DNA from: Grifola frondosa
Taxonomy: Eukaryota; Basidiomycota; Agaricomycetes; Polyporales; Grifolaceae
Reading direction: 5' to 3'
DNA: 64,000 nucleotides
NCBI GenBank assembly: GCA_001683735.1
Contig: LUGG01000029.1
Location: 186,001 to 250,000, forward strand
Of the stretch, positions 45,721 to 57,100 are shown piece after piece. The notes beneath the pieces were generated by a model. It was not told where the DNA came from. It saw nothing but the letters and a program-made list of their open reading frames with translations, and did not search any database. The translations under genes and the position numbers were made by a program. Position 1 is the first letter of the stretch; every line of letters begins with the position of its first letter.

Positions 45721-47908
45721 GTTTAACGTTTAAATTAACGTTAACGGTATGCTTAAGTTCGTCCATATTACTTATCGTGTATCAAATGACCCCCTCCCCC
45801 CCGCTGGCAACATAAGAAACTGCGTTAAAAATATGGCCCTCTAACCACACATGCCCAAGGATTCTAGCCATCCAATGTCTCATTCTTGTGAGTCTGTACC
45901 TTCAAGTTCAACCCGTCTGCTGATTTGCAAACGGAACATCCAATCTGGAGACACATTTAGGTGCAGCCCAAAACATGAGGATGAATGTGCAAGTACTACC
46001 GGATGCCATGCCGCATATAGGGATGAGGATGCATCAAGATGTATATGTCAGGTGTGAACAGCAGAAAGCTTTGATTCCTTGGAGGTACGTGGAGCACCCC
46101 GTCAAGTGGCCCGCCACGGCGTTCGCATTCAGATCCTAGCAATCGCTGTAGTCTCAGTGACATCTGGTGCGATCAGAAATGGCTTAATGCGATGAAGGCA
46201 TTGCGGCCCGGAGGACATGAGCAGGGGGTCAGGACGCCTGTAAGGGATTCTGGTCAAGTACGGCTTGTACTGCTATTCTTCACTATTTGCGCTCACAGTT
46301 TCCGTATTCTTCAACAGCTGTTCAATCGTTTCATTGCAGAACTAACCTTCGCCTGCAAACTAGCTACAACGGTGCATGCCGTCGACATGATCTCAAGCAT
46401 TTTTCGATAATCCTAACATTTTACATAAAAACTCTCCCAACTAATTACTTGATTGCTTAGAGCCATACATGGAACCATAGGACGAGGCGGGAACAGTCCC
46501 CCATACCCTCTGTAGCGAGTAGCTTCATCTCAAGCACAACATCGAGTGCCTCCAGCTCGAGCTCGAAAAGGACGCGCATGTCACATTGTGCGTGCATCGT
46601 ATTTTCTGAGTCTTCCTCAAATGATGCAGACAGCACGAACAAGAGCGTTCAGGAAGATGCCGCGTGGTTTGCGCAGGACATCAGCGACGTGGTCACCCTG
46701 TCGACTCCCCTCCTGTCCGCCTTTCCACACTCTCCTCTTACGTCGTCGTCCTCGCCAGATCTGCGCGCTCTCCCGGACTCGTTCCCCCTCTGCCGCGGCA
46801 AAATGCCGCGAGTAGGAACAGCAGGCACAGCAAGCCGCTGCCAGCGGCGTCGGCATCGGTATTGAGGTGGAGCTGGCGGGGGAGCTCGAGCCGATGCCGC
46901 CAAGCACCGACGTCCTGGACATCAAGCACATATTACGCCGCGTCGTTCGTTCTGACTGGTGGGGCCTCACTTTCGACAGCTTCTTCCCCATGTGCAATGT
47001 GCCCACGCCTCCTCGACCCGCACTCTCCACCACTTTTTGGACCCACAACGCCATGCGAATCTCTTCTAGACGATATCATCCTGCGGTTCTCCGGCCTCGG
47101 AATCTCGCTGAACTTCCCGTCACTGCCAGCCCATGATCCAACCCGCACCTCGTCAATCACTTGTGATGCTCCTTGCAGGAGTCCCAGATTAATGGTGCGA
47201 ACGTTCTTGCTTGGCTGATTGAAGCTGCAGGCTGATTTCTAAACACAGAAGTCACCACAGGCGAGAAAAACTGTGGTGATTGAATGGTCAGCTCTGTGCT
47301 AGGCTGCGGTTACTTCGGCACTGGAGCACTTCCACCACTGTCCTGTGAGGTGGGCAGGAAAGGCTGCTGCTTGAAGTTGGATGGGCGCAGTCGGGCACTC
47401 AAGGTCGGTGAGCATGCAATTTTTGTCTTGGTTACTCATAACGATCTGACCATATGTACCATGTCGTAGATCTCGTGATGACCCTGAACTTGCAACACCT
47501 CTGCGGCTTCGTATGATGGAGATATAGACTGAGGTGCTGGCGCCATGCAGGCACGTCCACGGACCGCGCTGTCGTTATAAACAGTCCAGAGCGGTGTAAG
47601 GTATGGGTAGATGAAAATCAAGTTTTACGTCAAGAGTTCCAATGTGAGAAATAAATTCCAAGACCAGAATTTATCACAAAGGATTAATTGTGTGCGAGGG
47701 TTTCAGTGAAAACTGAAATGTGGGGTGATGTGAAATTAAAACCTTCAAATACTCCAATTGCACCAAGCGTGACGGGTTTCCTACTTTTCCGGTCAGAGGC
47801 TCAGTCGAGTTCGGAAATCAGAGGGTTTCTGATCTTTGAAGATCCAGATTATGGGGTTCCAAGTGGCCGTTATCTTCCTATGCTATCGCCTTGAATCCTG
47901 ATTCCTGT
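45721..47908. other. Stretch without a supported gene
   Basis: Near 46600-47220 three overlapping frames on both strands are open in Pro/Ser-rich, GC-rich DNA. The + reading VVTLSTPLLSAF...LTSSSSPDLRALPDSFPL followed by EVELAGELEPMPP and DVLDIKHILRRVV may be a real gene relic, but I cannot name it. Short repeated AACGTT words occur at 45718-45748. Confidence 0.3.
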
Positions 47909-48182
47909 GGGTGCTCAACCTAGTCTACTTCGTCGTAGAGTCCTTGAGACTTCTTGCTTGGATTTGCACTTCCAGAGCTCGTGTCTGGACAGTCAAGTGG
48001 TCCAAGATACAATCTTGCTGATACTGAGGCTTGTACTTCTTTGGTATCGCGATCCGCTTCTTTGCCACTGAGAATATTTCACTGCAGAGTACTCAACCTA
48101 GCCTATCTCCTTGTAGGGTCCTTGAGATGCTCTTCTTGGACTTGTGCTTCCAGATCACAGTCTGGACAGTTGACAATCCAAG
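47909..48182. repeat. Direct repeat of about 97 bp, two copies
   Basis: Copies at about 47909-48005 and 48086-48182 share CTCAACCTAG, GTCCTTGAGA, GCACTTCCAGA or GTGCTTCCAGA, and GTCTGGACAGT in the same order and spacing, with about 25% divergence. They lie left of the Gypsy coding region, in what may be its 3' untranslated or LTR part. Confidence 0.75.
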
Positions 48183-48465
48183 GAAATATCCGCACAGAGG
48201 GGTCAGTCAGATCTTCGGGGCTCTGAGAGCTCACTAAATTGATTGCTCCTCAGGGCCAGCTTGAGCTGCTTTTATACCCTGAGGGAATTCTAGAATGTTC
48301 CATTCCACTTGGTTCTGGAACCTTCTAGGGTATGTTACAAAAGTACGAAAAACTACATAATTAGTACAAGATTTCCTTTCTTAGCTCATTTCTGCACCAA
48401 ATCCTTCTGTTCTATTTATATCTGCTACTTTCCTCCTGATCTTCATATCTGGGCCTTGTCTAGAT

Positions 48466-48815
48466 GGTCTGGGCTTGTGGTCCAGGTGGTCATGGAACTG
48501 GCCTGGGTTCATCTGGGCTTGCAAATTGGGGTCTTTAACTGTCAACACCCCAGATTTGAGGGTACTTTTGATAAACCTAGGTCACTCTGGGCTTTCTGAG
48601 AAAGGGCCAGATTATTCTGGAACTTTCTGGTGTCCTATATATTGGTCTAGGCTTATTGTCCAGGTGGTCCTGGGACTTGCCTGGGCTTGTCTTGGCCTCC
48701 AAAATGGTGTCCTAACCTAGTATGCCCTGAATTTGAGGGTCTCTTCCAATAAGCCTAGGTTGTGCTGGACTTTTGAAAAGAGCTGGTGTGTTCTGGACAT
48801 TCTTAGAGTCTGTAG
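48466..48815. repeat. Tandem duplication with 178-bp unit
   Basis: Copy 1 starts GGTCTGGGCTTGTGGTCCAGG at 48466 and copy 2 GGTCTAGGCTTATTGTCCAGG at 48644. Later matching words are TTTGAGGGT, AAACCTAGGT or AAGCCTAGGT, and ATTCTGGA or GTTCTGGA. The copies are considerably diverged. Same context as the preceding repeat. Confidence 0.75.
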
Positions 48816-48992
48816 GCTTGCCTAGGCCTCATCTGGGTCCTTCCACAATTAGTCTTCTTCAGGCCAACTAGATCCTTCTGCTAATCCTTCTTATGTAACT
48901 CCCTTCACATAAGCATACATCTTGACTTTTGGAGTAATGCAGACTGAGTGCTGATCATGGGAGAGGGAAGAATGTGTACATCATCATGTAAC

Positions 48993-49430
48993 CTAGTTTT
49001 TCCATCCATGTCCTATGTAGATCAGCAGGAATTCGTCCATCAGCCTCGCGTCTCCTGCTCGTAGCATCTTCTTCGGCAACTGGACTATGCCATCATTCGG
49101 CTTCAACATTCCTCTGCGATGAGCAATGTTCCAAATGATCCATGCCTCTAACCACTCAAACATGGCCAACCTGGAATAGGGAATCCCAACTGCAACCTCC
49201 TGGCTGCCTGTATAATGCTCCACTGCGACAATGAGCTGGGTCTCCTGGAATTGAAGAGTACGGACGATTCGTCCAGTGAACTCGATGTTAGGTCCCATAA
49301 GACAAGGGGCTGGAGAAGTAGACTCGGGTGGGGTAATCCTGGTCCGGATCGAGGGTGAGAATATGTTTGCGAGATTGTCGCTGCACTAGGTAGTGAGGAA
49401 TTTGAGTGTCATGGGCATAAGAAAGTGTTT
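48993..49430 (-). CDS. Small ORF downstream of Gypsy pol, frame-broken
   Basis: The minus strand opens at about 49432 (MQTLSYAHDTQIPHYLVQRQ) and, after a one-base frame change at about 49300, continues as MGPNIEFTGRIVRTLQFQET, YTGSQEVAVGIPYSRLAMFE and AHRRGMLKPNDGIVQLPKKM to the stop at 48993. Total about 145 aa, soluble, with no known domain. It lies about 250 bp after the end of the Gypsy integrase frame on the same strand. That position suggests an accessory gene of the retrotransposon, but it could also be a captured or independent gene. It shows coding-like composition over its whole length. Confidence 0.5.
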
Positions 49431-49680
49431 GCATGGTTGTGACGGAGGGAAATAAGAATGCCTGGGAACGACTGAGTAGTATCGTGCTTTATTTATGAGT
49501 ATGAGCACGTGATCATGTCCCTAGTTGATGTCCCATGTCATGTGACTTGCTAATGATAGGATGCGCAAAATTGGTGTTATTTTGCCCTGTCCAGGTACCA
49601 AACACTTCTGGTGCGTGACATCCGCCCCACAGTTACTCGACTGTCCCCAGTCGTCACTCTCTTTTGAACATCTTTCTTTC

Positions 49681-51244
49681 CTACTTATGACTCCTGGTTC
49701 GCTGGCTGACTGATTCCTGATTTATGCTTGACTTGGGCTTCATATTCCTAGATTCCTGTTCTTGGCTCCCTCGAGTATCTTCTTCTGCCTCCAGGTTTTC
49801 CTGATCTATCTCTGTCTGGCTTGGGTACTGTAAGAGTTCTGGTTCATTTGGCAGGTCCTCCAAATCTTCTGCTGAAGGATGATATCGGAGAAGCCTGAAT
49901 GCGGCCACTGTTTCTCTGATTACATCTCCATTTAATTCCTTCAAGATGTAGGCCTCCTCGGGTTCTCCTAACAACTTCATATGGTCCTAGATATCTCGGC
50001 TTATGCTTCCTATTCATCTCCTGTTCAATTGCTGAGTTTCGCTTAAGAACCAAGTCTCCTGGGGAATGAATTTCTTGAAATAGCCTGTGGGCAAATTTCT
50101 TTTCAAACTGCTCCTTGGAAGTTAACCGTGACTTGGTGAGAGCTTCTGCAGCTTGAGATACATCCTTTGGTCGACGTTCTAGCTGTCGTATTCGTAATGC
50201 TAGAAGGTCTGAATGAGACATGTCCTTGTGAAATCCATCTACCATGAAGGTTGCCTCCCGTAAGTCCATTGGAAATACTGGATGGACTCCATGTAATAGA
50301 TAGTAAGGGCTATACCCTGTTGCTCGTCTTGTGGTGACACGATCTGCAAATAAAGCATGTGATAGAAGGTCTGGCCATTGGGAGATTTTTCCTTCACAGG
50401 CCTTTATCAGTGCTTCTCTGAGAATGAAGTGTCCTCGTTCAACTACGCCATTGGCTCGGGAATTATAGGCTGATATTCGCACATGCGGAATACCATATTT
50501 CTGAGCCAATTTCTCGAATGCTCCTTTGGTTTCTGGTCCATTATCTGTGGTTACTTGACCTATGGCTCCATATCGGCAGATGATTTGTTCCCAGAAGAAC
50601 TTGGCCACTGCCTCAGAAGATGTCCCATTTAAGGCACGGGCTTCTGTTACTCCTGATAAATCATCTCGGCAGGCTACTATACATGTCTTCTTCCCTGCTA
50701 TGGGCATAAACATAATGTCCATATAAACCTTGGTGAATAACGTGGCTGGTGTGGAGATTCGAAGAGGCATTACTATTTTCTTGACACTCCGTAATTGGCA
50801 TTCTCTGCATGACTGCACATAGTAGTGCACATCTGCCCGATAAAATGGCCAAAAGAAGCGTAATCGTATTGTCTCGAAAGTAGCGTATTCTCCTCGATGT
50901 CCTAGTTCATCATGCGCTTGTCTGAGGATTGATATCCTTTCACTGGCTTCCAGTACTACTCGGGTAGGTATTCCATTCTTCTGTCTTCTGAATAGCAAAT
51001 TATTCTTTACGAAATAATGTTTGCTTCTCCGGGCAAAACGTAGTTTCGCAGCAGGGCTGGAAAAGTGAGGCATTTCCAAGGTATTCAGAAAGTCTCTGAT
51101 CTGCCGAAGACAGACATCTTGGTTTGATGTGGTTGAGACAAAAACTCGTGTATCTGGTTCAACTGTCTCGGGAATGGTCCATATATCCTTTTTCCATATA
51201 CTGGTTGAGAAAGTTGGATGAACAGGGCAATATTGTCCAGCCAT
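49681..51244 (-). pseudogene. Gypsy integrase with C-terminal GPY-like module, one frame break
   Basis: The 466-codon frame from 51244 holds the zinc-binding HHCC domain (His111, His116, Cys146, Cys149; HDELGHRGEY to SCREC). The RNase-H-fold core follows with the catalytic D-D-E triad at about Asp176 (VYMDIMFMP), Asp234 (TTDNGPE) and Glu269 (ANGVVERGH). A GPY-type end HKPRYLGPYEVVRR comes next, after which the frame is lost and the next frame continues YILKELNGDVIRETVAAFRL to the stop at 49681. It would insert the element cDNA into host chromosomes. All catalytic residues are present; only the break near 49985 spoils the tail. Confidence 0.87.
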
Positions 51245-51561
51245 TCGTCATTATCTCCTTCAATTGTCTCTCCATCTCCTAAGGCTCTTCGTGATAGTGC
51301 GTCTGGTCCCTTGTGGTGTACTGCTGGTACATGAATCAATTTGAAGTCAAACAGAAGGATGCCTTGAATCCAACGATTAATTGTGGCATTAGGCTGCAGG
51401 TCAGGTTCATTCAGCATTCCTTTGATGTATTTGGCATCGACTTCTACGTGGAGGTGTTTCACGCCTACCAAATATAGTCTAAAATGCCTCAGGGCTCGAT
51501 ATAGACCATACAGTTCCAACTTTGGCTGACTATAATTTGATTCTGTCTCGTTCATCGGCAA
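51085..51561 (-). pseudogene. Gypsy RNase H, C-terminal part, and linker to integrase
   Basis: Continues the RNase H domain from the RT frame after a one-base break at about 51555: NYSQPKLELYGLYRALRHFR carries the catalytic Glu, and HLHVEVDAKYIKGML and PDALSRRAL are the usual C-terminal blocks. The first Asp is in ILSVDSSKYAVGF at the end of the preceding frame. RNase H removes the RNA strand during reverse transcription. Confidence 0.85.
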
Positions 51562-52925
51562 AGAACCATATCGTGCTGGTCTCTTCTTCCTTCATCGTCC
51601 ATTTGTGAGAGGATAAATCCTACCGCATACTTGCTTGAGTCTACTGATAAGATGATTGGATTCTCTGATTGGTAATTAATTGGGCGAAGGGCAGGTGCTG
51701 ATGATACTAGCTGCTTGAGTGTATCAAAAGATGCTTGCCGTCGCTGATCCCAAGAGAATTCGGCTCCTTTAAAGGTCAATTCCTTCATCGGCCGGATTTG
51801 CTCAGAATAGTCTCGAATCCATATTCGGACTGTTCCACATAATCCCATAAATCCTCGAACTTCTCGAATTGAGCGAGGGGTGGGCCAATTCTGAATTTTA
51901 GCGACCTTGTCATCTTCTGGTATTCTTCCTTCTGGTGTACATTTGTGTCCAACGATTACGACATGTGGCTTACAAATTTGGGACTTGGGTCCTGAAAATG
52001 TAAGTCCAGCCTGACCGACTCGATGCATTATCCTATGAACGTCCATGGCATGTTCCCATATGAACCTTCTGATGCCAGGGTTCTGACATAGGATTTCTGG
52101 ATTTCCTTCTTCATCTGGGTAAATGGTGTCCGGTCCTTTGATGGGTAGATCATCAATGAACACATTTGCTATCTGTGGGATCTCGTCTTGCAATACAAAG
52201 GTCATGCAGGCTTGGAATTCTGCTGGAGAGTTTGTGAATCCCATTGGCATTGATGTGATTCGCAACAATCCCAGTGGTGAGAGAAATGCTGTCATATCTC
52301 TGCTTGTTACATCAACTTTTCTGGCATCGAAGGCCCAGAACAAGTCAAACACGGAGTAGCACTGTCTTCCTGCAAATGGTTCTACGAATGCATCCAGAAT
52401 CGGGGGTACTCCTGCATCTCGAATTGTAATGGCATTAAGTGGTTGAAGATCATGGACAATTCTTAAATTGCCATTTTTCTTTAGAACACAAAACCATTTT
52501 GATCTGTATGAGGACTGGCATCGCTCATATACTCCTGCTTCAATCTTCTCTCGTAGTAGGTCGACCACCTTATCTCGGATACCTGGTGCTATGGGGATGT
52601 TTTTATCAACCCATGGGACATGCGGTATTACCGGAATTATATAAGGGGAAAAGTAATCCTCTCGGAATGTTCCTCGTTCAGTCTCGTCAAAGGCAAGAAC
52701 TCTTTCGTTCAACTGGATTATATGCCTGAATAACTTCTCTTCTTCAGGCCATAAAAATCCTGCCTCATTGATCTTCATCTCCTTCATTCGCTCCATGGTA
52801 AGCTTCCTCGTGGGTACAAAGTCAGGTGGGTTGAAGGGTAATTGGGATAACGAGTCCAGTGGATTCTCTGGAAAACATCGTCTTACACGTGCATCCTCTG
52901 GAAAAACACCGGGAACTGGCTTCAC
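51552..52925 (-). CDS. Gypsy reverse transcriptase and start of RNase H
   Basis: 457-codon frame. After a proline-rich leader it has the fingers motif LKKNGNLRIVHDLQPLN (about 148-164), the first catalytic Asp in YSVFDLFWAFDARK (about 190-203), SMPMGFTNSPAEFQ (about 225-238) and the catalytic FIDDL at 256-260, a YxDD variant normal in this group. GFMGLCGTVRIWI then marks the connection, and SVDSSKYAVGFILSQ opens RNase H. Upstream, beyond a break at 52930, the typical VYKPVDEG leader of Agaricomycete Gypsy RTs is visible. RT is thus complete, and only the junctions on both sides are frame-broken. Confidence 0.9.
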   Translation of the reverse strand: MKPVPGVFPEDARVRRCFPENPLDSLSQLPFNPPDFVPTRKLTMERMKEMKINEAGFLWPEEEKLFRHIIQLNERVLAFDETERGTFREDYFSPYIIPVIPHVPWVDKNIPIAPGIRDKVVDLLREKIEAGVYERCQSSYRSKWFCVLKKNGNLRIVHDLQPLNAITIRDAGVPPILDAFVEPFAGRQCYSVFDLFWAFDARKVDVTSRDMTAFLSPLGLLRITSMPMGFTNSPAEFQACMTFVLQDEIPQIANVFIDDLPIKGPDTIYPDEEGNPEILCQNPGIRRFIWEHAMDVHRIMHRVGQAGLTFSGPKSQICKPHVVIVGHKCTPEGRIPEDDKVAKIQNWPTPRSIREVRGFMGLCGTVRIWIRDYSEQIRPMKELTFKGAEFSWDQRRQASFDTLKQLVSSAPALRPINYQSENPIILSVDSSKYAVGFILSQMDDEGRRDQHDMVLCR

Positions 52926-53873
52926 CCTTCGTCCACTGGCTTGTATACATATACTGCGTCATTCGCACAATCCATAGATTGTGCTACCTCATGGTCTCCT
53001 AGGTAATTCTTTTGCTGCATTGTACTACTTGTGGAAAGTGGCATACTGATAAATGGCATATAGCTCATTTCAGTATTCTCGGCTCACTTCGTGGCTCTTG
53101 TTGAGTGCTGGTTGGTTGTGATAACAATAAAGGGCTCCAAAACTGGGGTGGGAATACACCAAACTACAATCCAGGTATGTCTAGTTTAACGTCATTTACG
53201 GACGATTGTCCTGATTCGTTACTGGTGGTCAAGTCCCTTTTTGTCCCTTTCCCAATCCCTAGTTTCTTGGCATAAGCTTTCTTTTGCATCGTCACTCGCA
53301 AGGACTCCTTGTCTCTTTCCCTCTGTTTCCGCGTCAGTTTTCTTCGGCCTCCTTCCTTCTTCTGCCATGCCCTCTTGCCCTTTGGACTCGGGTCTTCAGG
53401 CTTAGGGGTGGCGCATATAGCCCATCCTCCAGTTCCTCTCCCTTTTCCATGCTCACATCCACACTCATCTCGACCTCCTGTTCCTCGGCCTCTATGTCGT
53501 CATTCGTGAATGATTGGGAGAGTGGATGTTCATATAGGAAACAGTCCATGATTGCGTCTCTAAGGATAAGTCTTGCTTATTCCTCAATAGTATCGGGTAA
53601 TGAATATGGATCGGGTCGAAGGAACTTTGGTAGGGATAACTCTGTTTGGTAATTTGTCCGCTGCCTTTCCTTATTGGCCTTCTGCCGATTATGCTGACAC
53701 TTCCGTCCTATATCCTCCATAGTCTGTTTCCTGGTGCGAAATTGGGAAGACTGTCTCTTCTCCCTATAGGCCTTTCGCTTCTCTTTCTTTTCCATTTCTT
53801 TCAGTAACTTGGCTACGTATCTCTTCCTGAACTCGGGGTCCTCCAATTTCTCTTCCAAAGACAGTGATGTCAT
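52926..53873 (-). pseudogene. Lys/Arg-rich coding region upstream of RT
   Basis: Two frames, 53873-53577 (MTSLSLEEKLEDPEFRKRYV, coiled-coil-like KEMEKKEKRKAYREKR) and 53549-53334 (acidic DDIEAEEQEVEMSVDVSMEK then basic), lead toward the RT leader. Stops separate them from each other and from RT. This is probably the linker between protease and RT, or the start of a separate short-Gag element. Confidence 0.5.
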
Positions 53874-54189
53874 TTGAAAGGTCTTCTGAGGATATGCTCA
53901 GTTTCATGGCCTGTAGGTTCCTTTATATATGTCTCCTCTGGGCCTAGGCTCTGGAATGAGTCATCAAACTTGTTCCTGAAACTTCTAGGTCCTTCCAGCT
54001 GGTTCTGAGTGACCCAGGATTATAACTTGTCTTTCTTATGCACTGTTTACATTAGAAAGATAGTCAAATCCTTGAATACTGACTTGTTTCCTCCATATAC
54101 TGCATAACATCAGTTCTCAGAGTGTGCAATGAATTAATTTCAACATATTTTGACCTGCACAAGGTCAAGATGTCAAAAGTTTCCACTCC

Positions 54190-57100
54190 TGGTACTGTAA
54201 TTATCAGTACCGTCCGCATTTGGGTCTTGGTTGCGCAAGTGACGCTCAGGCGTCAGTCACTGGCCGAGGTGACACCGAAGTCACCGTTGTGACTTGTGTC
54301 TCTGGAACCTTTGAGCGCGCGTTTCTCTTCGAGCGCGCGCTTCTGACTTCCGCGTCTGGTTTCCCGTCAGGTGACTTCGACACGCGACGCGTCTCTCTAT
54401 CGTGCCTCCTCAGCGCTCGTTCCTTATTATCTCGTCTGGCTTCTCTTCCCTTCCTGCTGGCATCCTAGTCTCGTTCCTGGCCTGCCCTTGGGCGCCGGAT
54501 GATTCCTTCGTGTATCTTCTCTGCTTCCCGTTATCCCCTCAGCCCTATCTCCGTGGTTCTTCCATGCGTTCCCTTCTCTGCCTGTCTCTCGCGCTCTCCA
54601 CACTCTCTCGCTGGCACTGCTACAATGGCCGCTACGCGTTGGCTGACTCCTGCGCTGATGCCAACACGTCTTACTGCATTCCTCGACGTTTTCCCAGCAT
54701 GCTTGGACCATTCGCTTGACGGTCGTCAACGTTCGCGTGTCTCTCGCGCCACGCGTTGATCGCCAACGCTGGTATATCAAACGGTGAGCGTACATGCTTT
54801 ACTGTTCCAAAGGCGTTCTGAACGTAGCACATTCACTAGTGCTTCCTTCATTCCCAACGGTTTCTCCCTCACTTCCTTCACCATCTCTTCCTGCATCTCG
54901 AGTTTTCTTCAACGCGGCGTACACTCGCCATTCCTCCCTTGCTTCACGGCTGACTCGGAGCGCATGCTCTGGGTTCCAACTCGGGCTAGCTACTCTGGCC
55001 CACCAACTTCGCGGTCGGCACGGCGCGAACGAGCTGCTGCAGGAACGGGAACGCGTCCTTTCGCGTTCTACAGTGCGTCCCCTTGCAGGTTCCTCGGTAC
55101 GTGCTTCTTCTTCGATACTCTGTGTGCATAGTATCAGCTGACTCCTGTCCTATCAGGCCGCGTCTACCTCAACAGATTCTTCTAGCGACAACGCGGCGAA
55201 GCGTCGGGCGAGCTCGTCCATGGCTGGATTCGGTGACGGGCGCATCGGTGAGTTTGACTATTCAAACTCTTCGCATGCATCTGACTTATATCCTTTTCCT
55301 CTCTCTCTAGATCCTCTCGGCGCATCCATACGAGACGCGTCCGCTCGTTCTCGACGGTCCATTTCTTTTTCGATCGGGATCGGTTGCTTCAGCACGGCGA
55401 GATCCTGAATTTCTTCTAGAAATTATCTCGCATTTTTCTCCCTCCGGCATAGTACGTATCGTTACAGGCTGCATACTGATCCTTTACAGATCTTTTGTCA
55501 TCTCTCGGGCTTCGGCTACTGGTCGCGCTTCGTGCGCGTTTTCGTCATCTCCCTGGCCTCTCAAGCTTGGCATCCTACCTCCCTGGATTCAACGAGCAGA
55601 CCCGGATGGCCACCGTCTCCACCTCCGAGTGCCTTGAGCGCGAGCGTGATGGCTGCGATCACGTCACTCAGGAAGGTGCAGTCCGTGTTGTTCCAGTCCT
55701 TGGCGGGCACGCTGAGGACGGAGTCAAGCGTTTGACGGTCGTTCCCTTCGAGAACCACCACCCTGGTGACAGGTATGTCCCTGATCAGTCTCTCGGTTGA
55801 CCGGTCCGCTGCTAATTTGACGAGCTTCCTCAGCCTGCGCCTCCTCCCGAATAAAGGGTACGTACGGCGCGGTTCCTTGTAGCTTCGGACGTTCTCCAAC
55901 GCGCGGAGTCTCTTGCGCGGGTCAGCAGGCTCTTCGGGTGCACGACGCGGACTACGGCGGTCTCCATCGGGACGTCCTGGACGTAGGTGAGGGAGCTCGA
56001 GTCGTCCGAGGTCGCGCGGTCGAACACGGCGCGTCGGTCGCGCAGCCGTTCGGTAAGTGCGCACCAACCATTAACTTGCTCTTCTGTCATTCTAACCTCT
56101 CCTTCTTCCGTTTGTTCTTCAGCTTCGTGGGCTCCTTCTTCCCCTACTTGGACATAGTCTTCCATTGCCTCATCTTTCCTCAACCTCTCGGCAGCGCGTC
56201 CAGCATTCAAGGCGGCCACTGCGACGTCGACGAGGGACTGGAATCGTTCCTGCGCTGCTAATTCGTGTGCGGGCGTGGTCTTCAAAGGCGGCGTGCACGG
56301 AGGTGAGTACGAGGGCGAACGCGGGCTGTACGACGGCGTCGCGTGAAGGTGAACGGACCACATACGGAGGCGAATCGACCGCGCGGTCGATTGTTACTGA
56401 GCCGACAAGGGGTCCAGCTGTTTCGTCCCTTCGTAGGATCCCTCCGGGTTGCTGGGTTCGATGGCGGGCCTGCATCGTGGGTTCCCGTCTCCAAGCTGGT
56501 GTCGAAGATGATCACGGCGTCGCCGCGGACCGTGCTGAGGCTACTTCGGAGGCACGCGTCCTTCACGAGGAATGTCATTGTCGGATCCGGGCACTGCGAG
56601 CTTCTCGACCATGGCGCAATTCCTCTTGGGCAATGGTGCACTTCGGACGCCGTCAAGATCGGATCGTCCGAGGATGGAAGGGCAGGTAAGCCGTGAATCT
56701 TTTGATGGAACTGATATAGTCGATCCCAGCGCGGACTCGGCCGCGAAGCAGTCGACGCATTAGTGCGAAATAGGAAGGGGTTCGCCATTCGTAAGAGAAG
56801 GCGGGTCCGTCTTTCTTCCATGATTTCGTGCTCTTATTTATACCTTTTCCCAACAGGTCTCCTCTCGCCTTTGTTCAATATCCCTGTCCTCCTTGCTTGC
56901 CTCCAAACGACTCTGCACGGCGCGCGCATTCCCAACTGCCTCTCTTGTCGATCACTCTGCTCAAAATCTCCATTTCCTAGATCTCTCTATGAACTGTCCA
57001 GCTGACTGGCCTCGAATCCGCCGGTCTCCTACACTTCGCGGACGCATCTCTACGCCTCTGCCCGATCTGTCGTCGATCGCGCTGCGGACTTCTCGACTCG

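Noticed and set aside
53880..54190. 5' LTR of a separate Gypsy element whose 3' LTR would be at 47.9-48.9 kb
   Set aside because: TATA-like and TCTAGG words occur in both, but the segments do not align as a pair of LTRs by eye.
55561..56821. Long overlapping minus ORFs as a gag gene
   Set aside because: Some stretches look protein-like, but no capsid or zinc-knuckle motif could be seen and the frames do not join; left as unassigned.
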